From Hominifimenecus microfluidus (GTDB lineage Bacteria > Bacillota > Clostridia > Lachnospirales > Lachnospiraceae), in contig JAJEQR010000008.1 in assembly GCA_020687485.1 (NCBI GenBank), forward strand, positions 46,220-110,219: a stretch of DNA of 64,000 nucleotides, read 5' to 3'. Every line of letters begins with the position of its first letter. The stretch's first letter is position 1. Both the position numbers and the translations under genes were made by a program. Below are positions 1 to 8,076 of the stretch, one piece after another. The notes under the pieces were generated by a model. It was not told the origin of the DNA. It ran no database searches and saw only the letters and a list, made by a program, of their open reading frames with translations.

Positions 1-1
1 G

Positions 2-739
2 CTGTATCTGCATGTACTGCGGAGCAGACGTCCGCGTGCTGTAGTGCGATTTGGCGGAGCTATTTTGCTGGCAGTGCTGCTCCTTGGCGGCACGCCGATC
101 CGGGACGCCTATAACGCCTGGCAGCAGTGGGTGACTGTCTATGCAGCTTCTATGGATGAAAAGCAGGCGGATGCAGATATTTTCGAGACTACGGAAAACC
201 GGATGGAGCTACCGGCAGAAGCAGAACCGGAAGAATCACAGAAAGCACCGCTGCACCGGGAAGAGGAGCTGGAGGATGATATTTCCAACGGTCGTTTCTC
301 CGTGTGGAAGGATGGCATCGAGTTGTGGGAGACAAGTCCGGTCGTCGGGATCTCCTACCGGAATATTTCCGCCTATGCGCAGAAGAACCTGCCGGACTGC
401 TATATTCTGAATAAGGAAGTCGCGCTGAACACGTTCCACAACCTGTTTGTCGATGTTCTGGTCAGTCAGGGACTGGCAGGAATCCTGATTCTGCTTGGCG
501 TATTGGTGGCCATTCTTCGAAGCAGCATACGCGGCTGCCGGAGGCTGAAAGCCGGGAAGTTGCAGACAAGAGACCAGGCGGCGCTGCTGGGAGCGGCCCT
601 GCTTCCGATCATGATTGGAGCCCTGTTCCTGTCGGATATTCTGTATATGAATTCACCGAGTTCCGTACTGTTCTGGATCCTTCTCGGAAGCTGGTGCCGG
701 ATGATGAGAGAGCCGGAGGGAGAGAATAAATATGAATAA
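2..739 (+). CDS. O-antigen ligase/polymerase-like membrane protein, C-terminal part
   Basis: The frame is open from base 2 with no stop, so the gene begins before the window; the GTG at 44 is only an internal codon. The visible part has a membrane segment, then an extracytoplasmic stretch with an acidic region and the segment FHNLFVDVLVSQGLAG, which resembles the H-x-x-N loop and following helix of the Wzy/WaaL (O-antigen ligase) superfamily, then three hydrophobic helices. Members polymerise or transfer lipid-linked glycans on the outer face of the membrane. The stop overlaps the next gene (ABC exporter permease) by 8 bases, which implies co-transcription with the exporter. With only the C-terminal part visible, polymerase and ligase cannot be told apart. 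Confidence 0.7.
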   Translation: MYLHVLRSRRPRAVVRFGGAILLAVLLLGGTPIRDAYNAWQQWVTVYAASMDEKQADADIFETTENRMELPAEAEPEESQKAPLHREEELEDDISNGRFSVWKDGIELWETSPVVGISYRNISAYAQKNLPDCYILNKEVALNTFHNLFVDVLVSQGLAGILILLGVLVAILRSSIRGCRRLKAGKLQTRDQAALLGAALLPIMIGALFLSDILYMNSPSSVLFWILLGSWCRMMREPEGENKYE

Positions 740-1580
740 CAAGAAAAAAAGAAAAAGAGAGAGTATCATGAAGAATTTAAAGGAACTATATGATTACCGG
801 CAGATGATCTTCAGCCTGGTGAAGAAGGATCTGCGCGGTCGCTATAAGGGCTCCGCGCTAGGCTTTCTGTGGACCTTCCTGAATCCTCTGCTGCAGCTGG
901 TGGTATACAGCATCGTATTTTCGACGATTTTCCGGAATAACATAGAGAAGTTTTACCTGTACCTGTTCATCGGCCTGCTGCCCTGGATGTTCTTCTCCTC
1001 TTCCCTGACCGTCGGTTCTGTCAGCGTCATCAGCTCGAAGGACATGGTGAAGAAGATTTATTTCCCGCGTGAGGTTCTTCCGATCGCGTATGTAACCAGT
1101 AGTTTCGTTAATATGCTGCTGTGTTTCCTGGTAGTGTTTATCGTCATGATCATAGGCGGTATTGATCCGAATTCCACGTTCCACTGGACAGCGCTGCTGT
1201 ATCTTCCCATCGTTATGATTGTGGAATATGTGCTTGCACTGGGATTTGCCATGCTGGCTTCGGCGCTGACCGTGTATTTCCGGGATCTGGAACACATCCT
1301 CGGAATCATTACGATGGCGTGGATGTACGCGACGCCGATCCTGTATGATGTAAGTATGATTCAGAACATCCTGGTGGAGAAGGGTATGGGAAATCTGATG
1401 CACCTGTATATGCTAAACCCGATGACCCCGATCATCGTGGCTTACCATCAGATTCTGTATTACGGACAGGCGCCGGATATGAGCACTTTGCTCAGTGCGG
1501 TGGTTCTGGGGCTCTTTTTCCTGATTCTGGGCTATCTGGTATTCCGGAAGCTGCAGAGAGGATTTGCGGAGGAATTATAA
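732..1580 (+). CDS. wzm: ABC-2 type polysaccharide exporter permease (Wzm-like)
   Basis: This is the membrane subunit of an ABC exporter that moves a lipid-linked polysaccharide across the cytoplasmic membrane. The 282-residue protein has a basic N-terminus, the hallmark KKDLRGRYKGSALGFLWTFL segment before helix 1, and about six hydrophobic helices, as in Wzm/TagG/RfbD proteins. Two starts are possible: ATG 732, with GGAGGG upstream and overlapping the previous gene by 8 bases, and ATG 768, which begins MKNLKELYDYRQM and matches the usual family N-terminus. The 12 extra residues are almost all Lys, Arg and Glu, so 768 may be the true start. The ATPase partner follows after 3 bases. Confidence 0.9.
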   Translation: MNNKKKRKRESIMKNLKELYDYRQMIFSLVKKDLRGRYKGSALGFLWTFLNPLLQLVVYSIVFSTIFRNNIEKFYLYLFIGLLPWMFFSSSLTVGSVSVISSKDMVKKIYFPREVLPIAYVTSSFVNMLLCFLVVFIVMIIGGIDPNSTFHWTALLYLPIVMIVEYVLALGFAMLASALTVYFRDLEHILGIITMAWMYATPILYDVSMIQNILVEKGMGNLMHLYMLNPMTPIIVAYHQILYYGQAPDMSTLLSAVVLGLFFLILGYLVFRKLQRGFAEEL

Positions 1581-1583
1581 AGA

Positions 1584-2867
1584 ATGAAGCCGGAAAATGC
1601 AATTGAAGTAAAAGACGTAACGAAGAAATTTAAAGTATATCTGGACAAAGGCTCCCAGCTGAAGGAGCGTCTGCTCTTCCATGAGAGAAATCGCTATGAG
1701 GAGCGATGGGTGCTGAAGGGCATCAGCTTCGAGGTGAAGAAGGGCGAAGCAATCGGACTGATCGGCCATAATGGCTGCGGCAAGAGTACGACGCTGAAGC
1801 TGCTGACCAGGATTATCTATCCGGATGCCGGCAGTATCGAGATGCGCGGCCGTGTCTCCAGTCTGATCGAGCTGGGCGCCGGCTTTCATCCGGATATGAG
1901 CGGCCGTGAGAACATTTATACGAACGCGGCGATTTTCGGTCTGACCAAGAAAGAGATCGATGCGCGTATGGACGATATCATCGCATTCTCAGAACTGGAG
2001 GAATTCCTGGATAATCCGGTGCGCACCTATTCCTCCGGTATGTATATGCGCCTGGCATTCTCTGTCGCCATCAATGTGGATGCGGATATCCTTCTGATTG
2101 ACGAGATTCTGGCGGTCGGCGATACGAACTTCCAGGCGAAGTGCTTCAACAAGCTGCGTGAGATTAAGGCGCAGGGAACCACGATCGTTATCGTATCACA
2201 CTCCCTGGGACAGATCGAACAGATCTGCGAACGATCCATCTGGATTCATGACGGGCAGATCCGGGCGGAGGGCTCTCCCCGCGATGTCCATCCGGAGTAT
2301 CTGAGCTTCATGGGCGAGAAACGCCAGGAGATCGCAGAGAAAGAGAAAGAACGTCAGGAAGAGAAGGAGCAGAAGAAGCACCACGAAGAGGCGGAAGAGA
2401 AGAAAGTAAGTCCGGAGGAGCTGGAGAAGACGAAGCAGGACGGGCGCTGGGGCAACGGTCATGCCAGAATCCAGTCGGTAAAGCTGTACGCGGAGAACGG
2501 GCAGGAGCAGAATGTATTCGCGACCGGAAGTCTGGTTATGGTGAAGGTCGCTTATGAGCTGAAGGAGACCGTAAAGGATGCGGTCTTCGGCATCGGCGTC
2601 TTCCGCAGTGACGGTGTGCAGTGCTACGGTACGAACACACGGATTGACCAATTGGAGGAATTTAACCTGACAAAGAGCGGTACGATGTGCCTTTCGCTGG
2701 ATCATGTGAACCTGCTGCCCGGCGAGTACTGGCTGGATATCGCCATTGAGTCGGAGGTCGGGATTCCCGTGGATTATTACCGGCAGGCAGCGAAAGTGGA
2801 ATTCTATTCTCAGATCGGCGATGTAGGAATCGCCCGGATTGACCATAAGTGGAAGCTGCCGGAATAA
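1584..2867 (+). CDS. wzt: ABC exporter ATPase with C-terminal glycan-binding domain (Wzt-like)
   Basis: This is the ATPase of the polysaccharide exporter. Residues 1 to about 240 form the nucleotide-binding domain: Walker A GHNGCGKST, signature-like YSSGMYMRLAFS (variant of LSGGQ, usual in this family), Walker B ILLIDEILAVGD and H-loop VSHS. A charged Glu/Lys-rich linker (about 250-285) leads to a beta-rich C-terminal domain of the Wzt_C type (about 290-427). In characterised Wzt proteins that domain recognises the modified non-reducing end of the glycan and couples termination to export. The next gene is a methyltransferase, and methyl capping is a known termination signal for such systems, so glycan length control by capping is plausible here (inference). 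Confidence 0.92.
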   Translation: MKPENAIEVKDVTKKFKVYLDKGSQLKERLLFHERNRYEERWVLKGISFEVKKGEAIGLIGHNGCGKSTTLKLLTRIIYPDAGSIEMRGRVSSLIELGAGFHPDMSGRENIYTNAAIFGLTKKEIDARMDDIIAFSELEEFLDNPVRTYSSGMYMRLAFSVAINVDADILLIDEILAVGDTNFQAKCFNKLREIKAQGTTIVIVSHSLGQIEQICERSIWIHDGQIRAEGSPRDVHPEYLSFMGEKRQEIAEKEKERQEEKEQKKHHEEAEEKKVSPEELEKTKQDGRWGNGHARIQSVKLYAENGQEQNVFATGSLVMVKVAYELKETVKDAVFGIGVFRSDGVQCYGTNTRIDQLEEFNLTKSGTMCLSLDHVNLLPGEYWLDIAIESEVGIPVDYYRQAAKVEFYSQIGDVGIARIDHKWKLPE

Positions 2868-2942
2868 GCATGCCCGGGAAATGACCGCAGGATAAGTGTT
2901 TCCGGGTAACCGGATGTGGATAAGGAAGAGAGCGAGGAGAAT

Positions 2943-4022
2943 ATGAGAAAGCATACAAGAGAACTTCTGAAGGGAATGCAGGCGCGTCTGGATGCGCAGG
3001 AGCAGCTTCTGCAGTCGCAGGAGGAGCGAATTCTGGCGGAACAGAAACGCATAGACGCCTGCGAGCAGGGGCTGGCACAGCTCGCAGAGAACGTAAGAAA
3101 TCATAATCAGATGCTGGACGGCTATATGGATCTGGTTACGAATGTGAGAAACACGAATGCGCTCACGGAACGCATCTCTTCGCAGTCGGAGATGTTCGGC
3201 ATCAAGATTGCGCGCCTGGAGAAGGCGATGAAGGAACGTCCCGCGCAGGCAGCGCCTTCTGTGATCCTATCCGGGGAGGACGCATCGGTAATGCAGGCGG
3301 CTCCGGCAGCCGCGTCAGCTCCCGTATCAGAGGCAGCGGTTGACGGGGACTATCAGGCGATCGACTATTTTGATTTCGAGAATTATTTCCGCGGCTCCAA
3401 GGACGCGATCAAGGAGAACCAGAAGCAGTATGTGCCTTACTTTGAAGGAAAGAAGAATGTCCTGGATCTGGGCTGCGGCCGCGGCGAATTCCTGGAGCTT
3501 TTAAAGGAGCACGACATCGACGCGACCGGTGTGGATTTCTATGAGGAGTATGCAGATTACTGCAAGGGCAACGGGCTGAAGGCGGTACATGGAGATGCTG
3601 TGGAGTATCTGCGGCAGTGCGATCGTTGCGGAGGCATCTTTGCCGGGCAGCTGGCGGAGCATCTTTCCACGGAGCAGCTGGTCCAGCTGTGCGAGCTGGC
3701 CTATGAGAAGCTGGAGGACGGTGCCTATCTCATCATTGAGACGCCGAATCCGATGTCTCTGGCGATCTATACGCACGCCTTCTATATCGATCCGTCTCAT
3801 CAGAAGCCGGTACACCCCATGACGCTGAAATATTTTCTGGAGAAGGCAGGCTTCCATAAGATCGATTTTATCTTTACGAAGAACAGCCGGATTCCGATGG
3901 AGATTCCGGAGCTGAAGGCGGAAGGTGTTGAGAACCTGGAAGCCTTTAATCAGAGTATGAAGCAGGTCAGCGAGCTTCTCTTCGGCAGTCAGGACTACGC
4001 GATTGTCGGACAGAAAGTGTAA
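2943..4022 (+). CDS. SAM-dependent methyltransferase with N-terminal coiled coil (possible glycan-capping enzyme)
   Basis: The N-terminal 100 or so residues are Gln/Glu-rich heptad-like sequence, probably a coiled coil. An Ala/Pro/Ser-rich linker follows, then a class I methyltransferase fold with motif I VLDLGCGRGEFLELL, the acidic motif II region ATGVDFYEEY, and post-I GIFAGQLAEHL. The domain order (coiled coil plus methyltransferase) and the position directly after wzt recall WbdD-type chain terminators, which act as molecular rulers; no kinase domain is seen. I chose ATG 2943, which has GCGAGGAGA just upstream; a GTG at 2916 gives nine more residues but no good ribosome site. The stop codon lies inside a palindromic repeat (4019-4066). 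Confidence 0.8.
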   Translation: MRKHTRELLKGMQARLDAQEQLLQSQEERILAEQKRIDACEQGLAQLAENVRNHNQMLDGYMDLVTNVRNTNALTERISSQSEMFGIKIARLEKAMKERPAQAAPSVILSGEDASVMQAAPAAASAPVSEAAVDGDYQAIDYFDFENYFRGSKDAIKENQKQYVPYFEGKKNVLDLGCGRGEFLELLKEHDIDATGVDFYEEYADYCKGNGLKAVHGDAVEYLRQCDRCGGIFAGQLAEHLSTEQLVQLCELAYEKLEDGAYLIIETPNPMSLAIYTHAFYIDPSHQKPVHPMTLKYFLEKAGFHKIDFIFTKNSRIPMEIPELKAEGVENLEAFNQSMKQVSELLFGSQDYAIVGQKV

Positions 4023-4066
4023 CGATTCAGGGAACGCGGAATCGAGTGGTGACTCTGAATCGTTAC
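4019..4066. repeat. REP-like palindrome, copy 1
   Basis: GTAACGATTCAG at 4019-4030 is mirrored by CTGAATCGTTAC at 4055-4066, a perfect 12-base palindrome enclosing 24 bases. The TAA in the left arm is the stop codon of the methyltransferase gene. Related copies are at 49336-49384 and, as a half element, 42531-42560. Confidence 0.75.
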
Positions 4067-4139
4067 GAGAAATTAAGAGAAAACGCGGAAGCGTTACAGG
4101 AAAGCACAGATCAGAGAGAGAAAACAGAGGAGATAAGAA

Positions 4140-4565
4140 ATGGCAGAACAGATAATCCCTGTAGATGTAGAAAAAATCATGGAAGAGATCCGTCAGGAGA
4201 TTAAGGAGAAGGGTTATAACGATAGCATGCTGAGCTTCCGCGATGTGGACGGCAGTGAGCAGCTGAAGGAGCTGACTTCGGATGTATTTGATCTCGGCGA
4301 AATGGAGCGTGTCGTACAGCAGATGAATATGCGCAGTCATGTAGAGTGGTATCATCCGGTTGAAGGAAGCGCTTTCGCGAATTTCTTCAAAAAGGTGATC
4401 CGCAGACTTTGCCGCTTTATGCTGATACCGATCGTGGATCATCAGAACGCGTACAATTCGTCGGCGGCGCAGAGCATGAACCAGGCGCTGTCCTATATCA
4501 AGGAGCAGCAGAAGATTATTGCAAATCTGGAAGAGAGAATCAAGGTACTGGAAGATAAAAAATAA
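4140..4565 (+). CDS. Small conserved-type protein of the polysaccharide cluster
   Basis: A 141-residue protein of unknown function. It has a charged N-terminal half (VDVEKIMEEIRQEIKEKG), a short moderately hydrophobic stretch RRLCRFMLIPIV around residue 85-97 that could be a membrane-associated helix, and a C-terminal coiled coil (SYIKEQQKIIANLEERIKVL). It sits between a coiled-coil methyltransferase and glycosyltransferases in one orientation, so a scaffolding role for the biosynthetic complex is plausible but unproven. The ribosome site is GAGGAGATAAGAA before the ATG. Confidence 0.6.
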   Translation: MAEQIIPVDVEKIMEEIRQEIKEKGYNDSMLSFRDVDGSEQLKELTSDVFDLGEMERVVQQMNMRSHVEWYHPVEGSAFANFFKKVIRRLCRFMLIPIVDHQNAYNSSAAQSMNQALSYIKEQQKIIANLEERIKVLEDKK

Positions 4566-4582
4566 AACAGGGGTGGATCGTA

Positions 4583-5653
4583 TTGAAAGTATTACAGGTA
4601 TTGACCACCATTTCCTTCGGTGACGCTGTCAGCAATGATACGCTGGCGCTTCAGGATGTCCTGAAGGAGATGGGATATGAGACCGGAATCTACGCAGAGA
4701 ATATTGATGCGCGTCTTCCGAAGAACACAGCGCAGAAGATTCAGAAGCTTCCGGCGCTAAAGTCGCAGGATGTGGTGATCTACCATCTTTCTACCGGAAC
4801 GGACCTGAATTATGAGATCACGAAATATAAAGCGCGGATTCTTCTGATCTATCACAATGTCACGCCGCCGGAATTTCTGGCTCCCTATAACGGAGCAGCC
4901 GCGAGACTGTGCCGCTACGGCCTGGACGGCGCCCGCCATCTGGCGGACAAGGTGGAATACTGCCTGGCGGATTCCGAGTGGAACAAGAAGGATCTGCAGG
5001 AGATGGGATACAAATGTCCCATCGATGTGCTGCCGATCCTGATTGCGTTCGATGATTATAAGAAGACACCGAATGCTGCCGTAATTCAAAAATATCAGGG
5101 GAAGGGAACGAAAATCCTTTTTACCGGGCGGATTGCGCCGAATAAGTGTCATCAGGATGTGATCGCTTCTTTTGCCTGCTATAAGAAATACTACGATCCG
5201 GACGCGAAGCTGTTTCTCGTGGGATCGTACTCCGGCATGGAGGCTTATTACGCGAAGCTGCTGGCTTATGTGAAGGAGCTTGGTGTGGAGGATGTGTACT
5301 TCCCAGGCCATATTAAGTTCGATGAGATTCTGGCCTACTATCACCTGGCTGACGTCTTCCTGTGCGAAAGTGAGCATGAGGGATTCTGTGTGCCTCTGGT
5401 AGAGGCGATGTATTTTGATGTCCCCGTAATTGCCTACGACAGTACGGCGATCGGCGGCACGCTGGGCGGTAGCGGTATCCTGATGAAGGAGAAGGAGCCG
5501 CACCTGGTAGCCGGTATGATTCATCGTCTGCAGAGCGATCCCGCGCTGCGGGAGCAGGTCGTAAGAAATCAGCGGATCCGTCTGCAGGAGCTGGGACGGG
5601 AACCGGTGAAGAAGCAGTTTGAAGACTATATGAGAGCATATTTGAAAGGATAG
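4583..5653 (+). CDS. GT4-family glycosyltransferase
   Basis: A 356-residue GT-B fold enzyme that would transfer a sugar from a nucleotide donor to the growing lipid-linked glycan at the inner membrane face. The C-terminal donor domain shows ILFTGRIAPNKCHQD (start of the Glycos_transf_1 domain) and the E-x7-E type motif ESEHEGFCVPLVEAM. The start is TTG 4583, supported by the Shine-Dalgarno-like AGGGGTGG 6-13 bases upstream; it gives the expected MKVLQVLTTISFGDAVSND N-terminus. Donor and acceptor sugars cannot be read from sequence. GDP-D-rhamnose or GDP-mannose are candidates because their synthesis genes lie at 26141-29221. Confidence 0.85.
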   Translation: MKVLQVLTTISFGDAVSNDTLALQDVLKEMGYETGIYAENIDARLPKNTAQKIQKLPALKSQDVVIYHLSTGTDLNYEITKYKARILLIYHNVTPPEFLAPYNGAAARLCRYGLDGARHLADKVEYCLADSEWNKKDLQEMGYKCPIDVLPILIAFDDYKKTPNAAVIQKYQGKGTKILFTGRIAPNKCHQDVIASFACYKKYYDPDAKLFLVGSYSGMEAYYAKLLAYVKELGVEDVYFPGHIKFDEILAYYHLADVFLCESEHEGFCVPLVEAMYFDVPVIAYDSTAIGGTLGGSGILMKEKEPHLVAGMIHRLQSDPALREQVVRNQRIRLQELGREPVKKQFEDYMRAYLKG

Positions 5654-5657
5654 AGCT

Positions 5658-6872
5658 GTGAAGAAAATTGCATTTGTTGTGCAGCGATACGGTCTGGAGG
5701 TAAACGGCGGCGCGGAGATGGAGTGCCGGATGTACGCGGAGCGTTTGACGGATCGCTATGAAGTCCATGTGCTTACCAGTAGAGCGATTGACTATATTAC
5801 CTGGAAGGATGAGTATGCCGCAGGCGAAGAAATGCTGAACGGTGTGCATGTGCATCGTTTCTCTGTTGTACATCCAAGAGTTCCGGCTGACTTTGACGCG
5901 ATCAATGGAAGATTCCTCCAGGGCTTTCTGGAGCCGGATGAGGAGGAACAGTGGGTCGAGGAGCAGGGACCGTATCTTCCGGAGCTGATCGATTATCTGA
6001 AGGCGCACGAAGCGGAGTATGAAGCTTTTCTGTTCTGCACGTATCTGTATTATCCGACCTGTATGGGTGTAAAGGCTGTGGCGAAGAAAGCCATCACGAT
6101 TCCGACGGCCCACGACGAACCTTTCCTGCGGATGCGTATCTTTGACGACGTTTTCCAGAAGCCGAAGGCAATCTTCTACAATACAGCGGAGGAAGAAAAA
6201 TTTGTGGAGAGCAAGTATCACAATGCGGCGATCCGCAGTGAGATCGGCGGCGCGGGCGTGGTACTTCCGGAGAATGTCAGTCCGGACGCATTCCGTGAGA
6301 AGTATGGTTTTACCAATTATCTTCTGTATGTAGGTAGAATTGATGAAGGAAAAGCCTGCGATGTGCTCTTCCGCTATTTCCAGGAATACAAGAAGAGAAA
6401 TCCCGGCGATCTGAAGCTGGTATTGATGGGTAAGAGCGTGATTCCGATTCCGGAGGATGAAGATATCGTAAGCCTCGGCTTCGTCAGCGAAGAGGATAAG
6501 TACAATGGCATGGCAGCGGCACAGATGCTGGTGCTGCCGTCCCGTTTTGAAAGTTTGTCCATCGTGGTGCTGGAGTCGCTGGCGCTGTCGGTTCCTGTTG
6601 TGGTGAACGGTGTCTGCGAGGTTCTTCACGGTCACTGCACGAAGAGTAATGCAGGACTGTACTATAAGAATTATTTTGAGTTCGAGGCAGCAATCAATTA
6701 TCTGCTGGAGCATAAGGATGTTCACGATGCGATGGGCGTAAACGGCGTGCGCTATGTCGAGGAGAATTATCGCTGGGATGTGATTATCAACCGCCTGGAT
6801 CAGCTGATCCGCTATGTAGCGGAAGCTACAGCGGAATCCGAAGCAGCGCAGAAAGAGGAGAAGAGCGAATGA
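5658..6872 (+). CDS. GT4-family glycosyltransferase
   Basis: A 404-residue retaining glycosyltransferase. The N-terminal acceptor domain starts VVQRYGLEVNGGAEM (Gly-rich loop common in GT4). The donor domain has LLYVGRIDEGKACDVL and the nucleotide-sugar site LPSRFESLSIVVLESLA. The start is GTG 5658, with GAAAGGATAG just upstream and only 4 bases after the previous stop. Its last codons overlap the next gene by ATGA, so translation is coupled. It is clearly related to the next gene product (same NGGAEM/PGGAEM loop and RYF-EYKKRNP segment), which suggests an old duplication with divergence of specificity. Confidence 0.86.
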   Translation: MKKIAFVVQRYGLEVNGGAEMECRMYAERLTDRYEVHVLTSRAIDYITWKDEYAAGEEMLNGVHVHRFSVVHPRVPADFDAINGRFLQGFLEPDEEEQWVEEQGPYLPELIDYLKAHEAEYEAFLFCTYLYYPTCMGVKAVAKKAITIPTAHDEPFLRMRIFDDVFQKPKAIFYNTAEEEKFVESKYHNAAIRSEIGGAGVVLPENVSPDAFREKYGFTNYLLYVGRIDEGKACDVLFRYFQEYKKRNPGDLKLVLMGKSVIPIPEDEDIVSLGFVSEEDKYNGMAAAQMLVLPSRFESLSIVVLESLALSVPVVVNGVCEVLHGHCTKSNAGLYYKNYFEFEAAINYLLEHKDVHDAMGVNGVRYVEENYRWDVIINRLDQLIRYVAEATAESEAAQKEEKSE

Positions 6873-8053
6873 AGAAGCTTGGATTTGTCATTCCGTGGTT
6901 CGGGGAGAAGATCCCCGGCGGCGCGGAGATGGAACTTCGGGGACTGACGGCGCATATGGCGGCTGCAGGAATCGAGCTGGAGATCCTGGCCACCTGCGTA
7001 AAGGAATTTACCGCCGACTGGAATGTGAACCATTACAAAGAAGGACTCACCGAGGTACAGGGCATCCCGGTGCGCCGTTTCCCGGTGAGAAAGCGGGATA
7101 CCGCCGCATTTGACACGGTAAATTATAAGCTGATGAACCGGATACCGCTGACTGCGGAAGAGGAGGAAACTTATGTCCGGGAGATGGTGAACAGTCCGGC
7201 TCTGTATCAGTATATGAAGGAACACCAGGACGAGTATCAGGTCTTCGTATTCATCCCGTATATGTTCGGCACGACGTATTATGGCAGCCAGATCTGCCCG
7301 GAGAAATCTGTGCTGATCCCCTGCCTGCACGACGAGAGCTACGCATATATGAATGTATTCAAAGAGGCCTACAGCAGGGTGGCTGGTATGATCTTCCATG
7401 CGCAGCCGGAGTCGGATCTGGCACACCGGATCTACGACCTTTCTTCTGTGGACGCGAGAGTTCTCGGCGAGGGCATTGATACGGATCTGACCGGCGACGC
7501 GGAGCGCTTCCGGCAGAAATATCATATCGCAGAGCCCTTTGTCCTCTACGCAGGACGGAAGGATGCCGGAAAGAATGTGCATACGCTGATCCGCTATTTC
7601 GCGGAATATAAGAAGAGAAATCCGCAGCCGCTGAAGCTGATTCTGATCGGCGGCGGCGAGATCGAAATCCCGAAGGAAGCGAAGGAAGATATCCTGGATC
7701 TCGGTTTCCTGCCGATTCAGGACAAGTATGATGCATACACGGCGGCGCTTACACTCTGCCAGCCCTCGCTGAACGAGAGCTTTTCTCTGGTAGTCATGGA
7801 AAGCTGGCTGGCGAGACGGCCGGTGCTGGTACACGGAAAATGCGCCGTTACAAGACATTTCGCCACGGTATCCGGCGGTGGTCTGTATTTCGAGGACTAC
7901 TTCGAGTGGGAAGGCTGCATGAATTATTATCTGGCGCATCCCGATACGGCAGATCAGATGGGAAGAAACGGCAGAGAATTCGCCGTGAACAATTTCGCCT
8001 GGGATGTCATCGTGGAGAAATACCGGAACTATTTTGAACAGCTGGGAAAATAG
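6869..8053 (+). CDS. GT4-family glycosyltransferase, paralogue of the preceding one
   Basis: A 394-residue GT4 enzyme overlapping the previous stop by 4 bases (ATGA). The acceptor-side loop is IPWFGEKIPGGAEM. The donor domain has FVLYAGRKDAGKNVHTLIRY and QPSLNESFSLVVMESWLA, with the catalytic-site Glu residues of the E-x7-E motif. It resembles the 5658 product along its length, notably RYFAEYKKRNP and the C-terminal NFAWDVI segment, so the two probably act in the same glycan with different linkages. No terminator is seen before the next gene 23 bases downstream. Confidence 0.86.
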   Translation: MKKLGFVIPWFGEKIPGGAEMELRGLTAHMAAAGIELEILATCVKEFTADWNVNHYKEGLTEVQGIPVRRFPVRKRDTAAFDTVNYKLMNRIPLTAEEEETYVREMVNSPALYQYMKEHQDEYQVFVFIPYMFGTTYYGSQICPEKSVLIPCLHDESYAYMNVFKEAYSRVAGMIFHAQPESDLAHRIYDLSSVDARVLGEGIDTDLTGDAERFRQKYHIAEPFVLYAGRKDAGKNVHTLIRYFAEYKKRNPQPLKLILIGGGEIEIPKEAKEDILDLGFLPIQDKYDAYTAALTLCQPSLNESFSLVVMESWLARRPVLVHGKCAVTRHFATVSGGGLYFEDYFEWEGCMNYYLAHPDTADQMGRNGREFAVNNFAWDVIVEKYRNYFEQLGK

Positions 8054-8076
8054 ATAAGTGATAGGGGAATCATAGA

